6,957 bases of DNA, from contig CACXEN010000022.1 in the NCBI GenBank assembly GCA_902766675.1, positions 1 to 6,957 of the forward strand. Direction: 5' to 3'. Source of the DNA: an uncultured Erysipelotrichaceae bacterium. Its GTDB lineage: Bacteria; Bacillota_I; Bacilli_A; Erysipelotrichales; Erysipelotrichaceae. The notes beneath the pieces were generated by a model. The model saw only the letters and a list, made by a program, of their open reading frames with translations, searched no databases and was not told where the DNA came from. Shown piece by piece: positions 6,206 to 6,957 of this stretch (positions are counted from its first letter, which is position 1; every line of letters begins with the position of its first letter). Both the position numbers and the translations under genes were made by a program.

Positions 6206-6957
6206 ATGGAAAAGATTAGAACTGTATTTTTTGGAACGCCTAGATTTTCAGTGGCGGTATTAGAGTGTTTGGTAAATGAAGGCTATGATGTTGTGGCTAT
6301 TGTTTCACAACCAGATAAACCAGTAGGTCGCAAGCAAATCATAGAGCCTACACCAACACATTCTTTTGGTGATGCGCTTGGAATTCCTACTGTAGCACCA
6401 ATCAAATTGAAAGAATCAATTCAAGATGTTTTAGCATATAAACCTGATTTGATTATTACTTGTGCATATGGCCAAATCATCCCAGAGGATATTTTAAATT
6501 ATCCAAAATATGGATGTTTGAATATTCATCCATCATTATTACCAAAATATAGAGGTGGTGCACCTGTGCATCATGCAATTTTAAATGGTGATAAAGAAAC
6601 AGGTGTTTGTTTGATGGAAATGGTTAAGAAAATGGATGCTGGGAAAGTATTCGCAAAGCGTATTGTACCAATTGGTGATGATATGACTTTAGAGGAGCTA
6701 AATATTGAACTTGAAAAGGCATCTTGTGAATTAATCAAAGAAGAATTACCAAAAGTAATTAGTGGTGAGCTAGAAGGTATTGAACAAGATGAAGAAGGTG
6801 TCGTTTTAGCTAGAAATATTTCAAAAGAGGAAGAATGTGTATCTTTTGAAAATGAAAATATAGATACGTTATATAATCATATTCGTGCTTTAATTGATTG
6901 GCCAATTGCCTATGGAATGGTAGAAGGAAAAAGATTGAAGTTTTATAAAGTAAGAAA
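6206..6957 (+). CDS. fmt: Methionyl-tRNA formyltransferase (3' end outside window)
   Basis: Fmt transfers a formyl group from 10-formyl-tetrahydrofolate to the methionine on initiator tRNA, preparing it for bacterial translation initiation. The first 250 codons are present of an expected total of about 310. The N-terminus VFFGTPRFSV (7-16) is typical, as are SQPDKPVGR (34-42) and the hydrophobic strand before AYGQIIP. The signature block contains N106, H108, PSLLPKYRGGAP and D144 in KKMDAGK. N106, H108 and D144 fall at the same numbers as the catalytic residues reported for E. coli Fmt. The C-terminal tRNA-binding domain begins near residue 205 and is cut by the window edge at about IDWPIAYG and beyond. 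It diverges from rpsT and appears to have its own promoter, so it is not led by def in this genome segment. Confidence 0.96.
   Translation, partial: MEKIRTVFFGTPRFSVAVLECLVNEGYDVVAIVSQPDKPVGRKQIIEPTPTHSFGDALGIPTVAPIKLKESIQDVLAYKPDLIITCAYGQIIPEDILNYPKYGCLNIHPSLLPKYRGGAPVHHAILNGDKETGVCLMEMVKKMDAGKVFAKRIVPIGDDMTLEELNIELEKASCELIKEELPKVISGELEGIEQDEEGVVLARNISKEEECVSFENENIDTLYNHIRALIDWPIAYGMVEGKRLKFYKVR

Overview
The window is ordinary low-GC Firmicutes-type chromosome carrying conserved information-processing genes. It is strongly A/T-rich. No reading frame uses TGA as a sense codon and all visible stops are TAA or TAG, so the genetic code is the standard one. Three traits point to Erysipelotrichia-like bacteria rather than Bacillus or code-4 Mollicutes: the order recO(partial)-glyS-dnaG-rpoD-trmK, a single-chain (alpha2) glycyl-tRNA synthetase, and a primary sigma factor with a very long lysine-rich N-terminus. 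The taxon is an inference; no rRNA is present.

Layout. Positions 1-150 hold the last 49 codons of a gene that is probably recO. A promoter (143-171) and a short leader lead into glyS (199-1584). Next come dnaG (1597-3342) and rpoD (3326-5161, overlapping dnaG by 17 bp), then trmK (5161-5829, sharing one base with the rpoD stop). These four genes are packed with gaps of 12 bp or less and look like one operon, a version of the macromolecular-synthesis operon. A compact bidirectional terminator (about 5808-5844) separates trmK from the convergent rpsT (5838-6101, minus strand). rpsT and fmt (6206 to the window end, plus strand, incomplete) diverge from a 104-bp intergenic region with back-to-back promoters that appear to share one -35 position.

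The genes cover charging of tRNA-Gly, replication priming, housekeeping transcription initiation, tRNA m1A22 modification, a 30S subunit protein and formylation of initiator tRNA. All are housekeeping functions.

I see no mobile element, CRISPR array, defence locus, toxin-antitoxin pair, rRNA or tRNA gene, and no gene-free stretch over about 105 bp. The most unusual item is the sigma factor: about 200 lysine-rich residues, then region 1.1, then an acidic stretch with 11 consecutive aspartates, all ahead of a standard sigma-A core. Other points worth a look are the shared rpsT/fmt promoter region, the terminator built into two stop codons, and the hairpin/T-tract that overlaps the glyS ribosome binding site.
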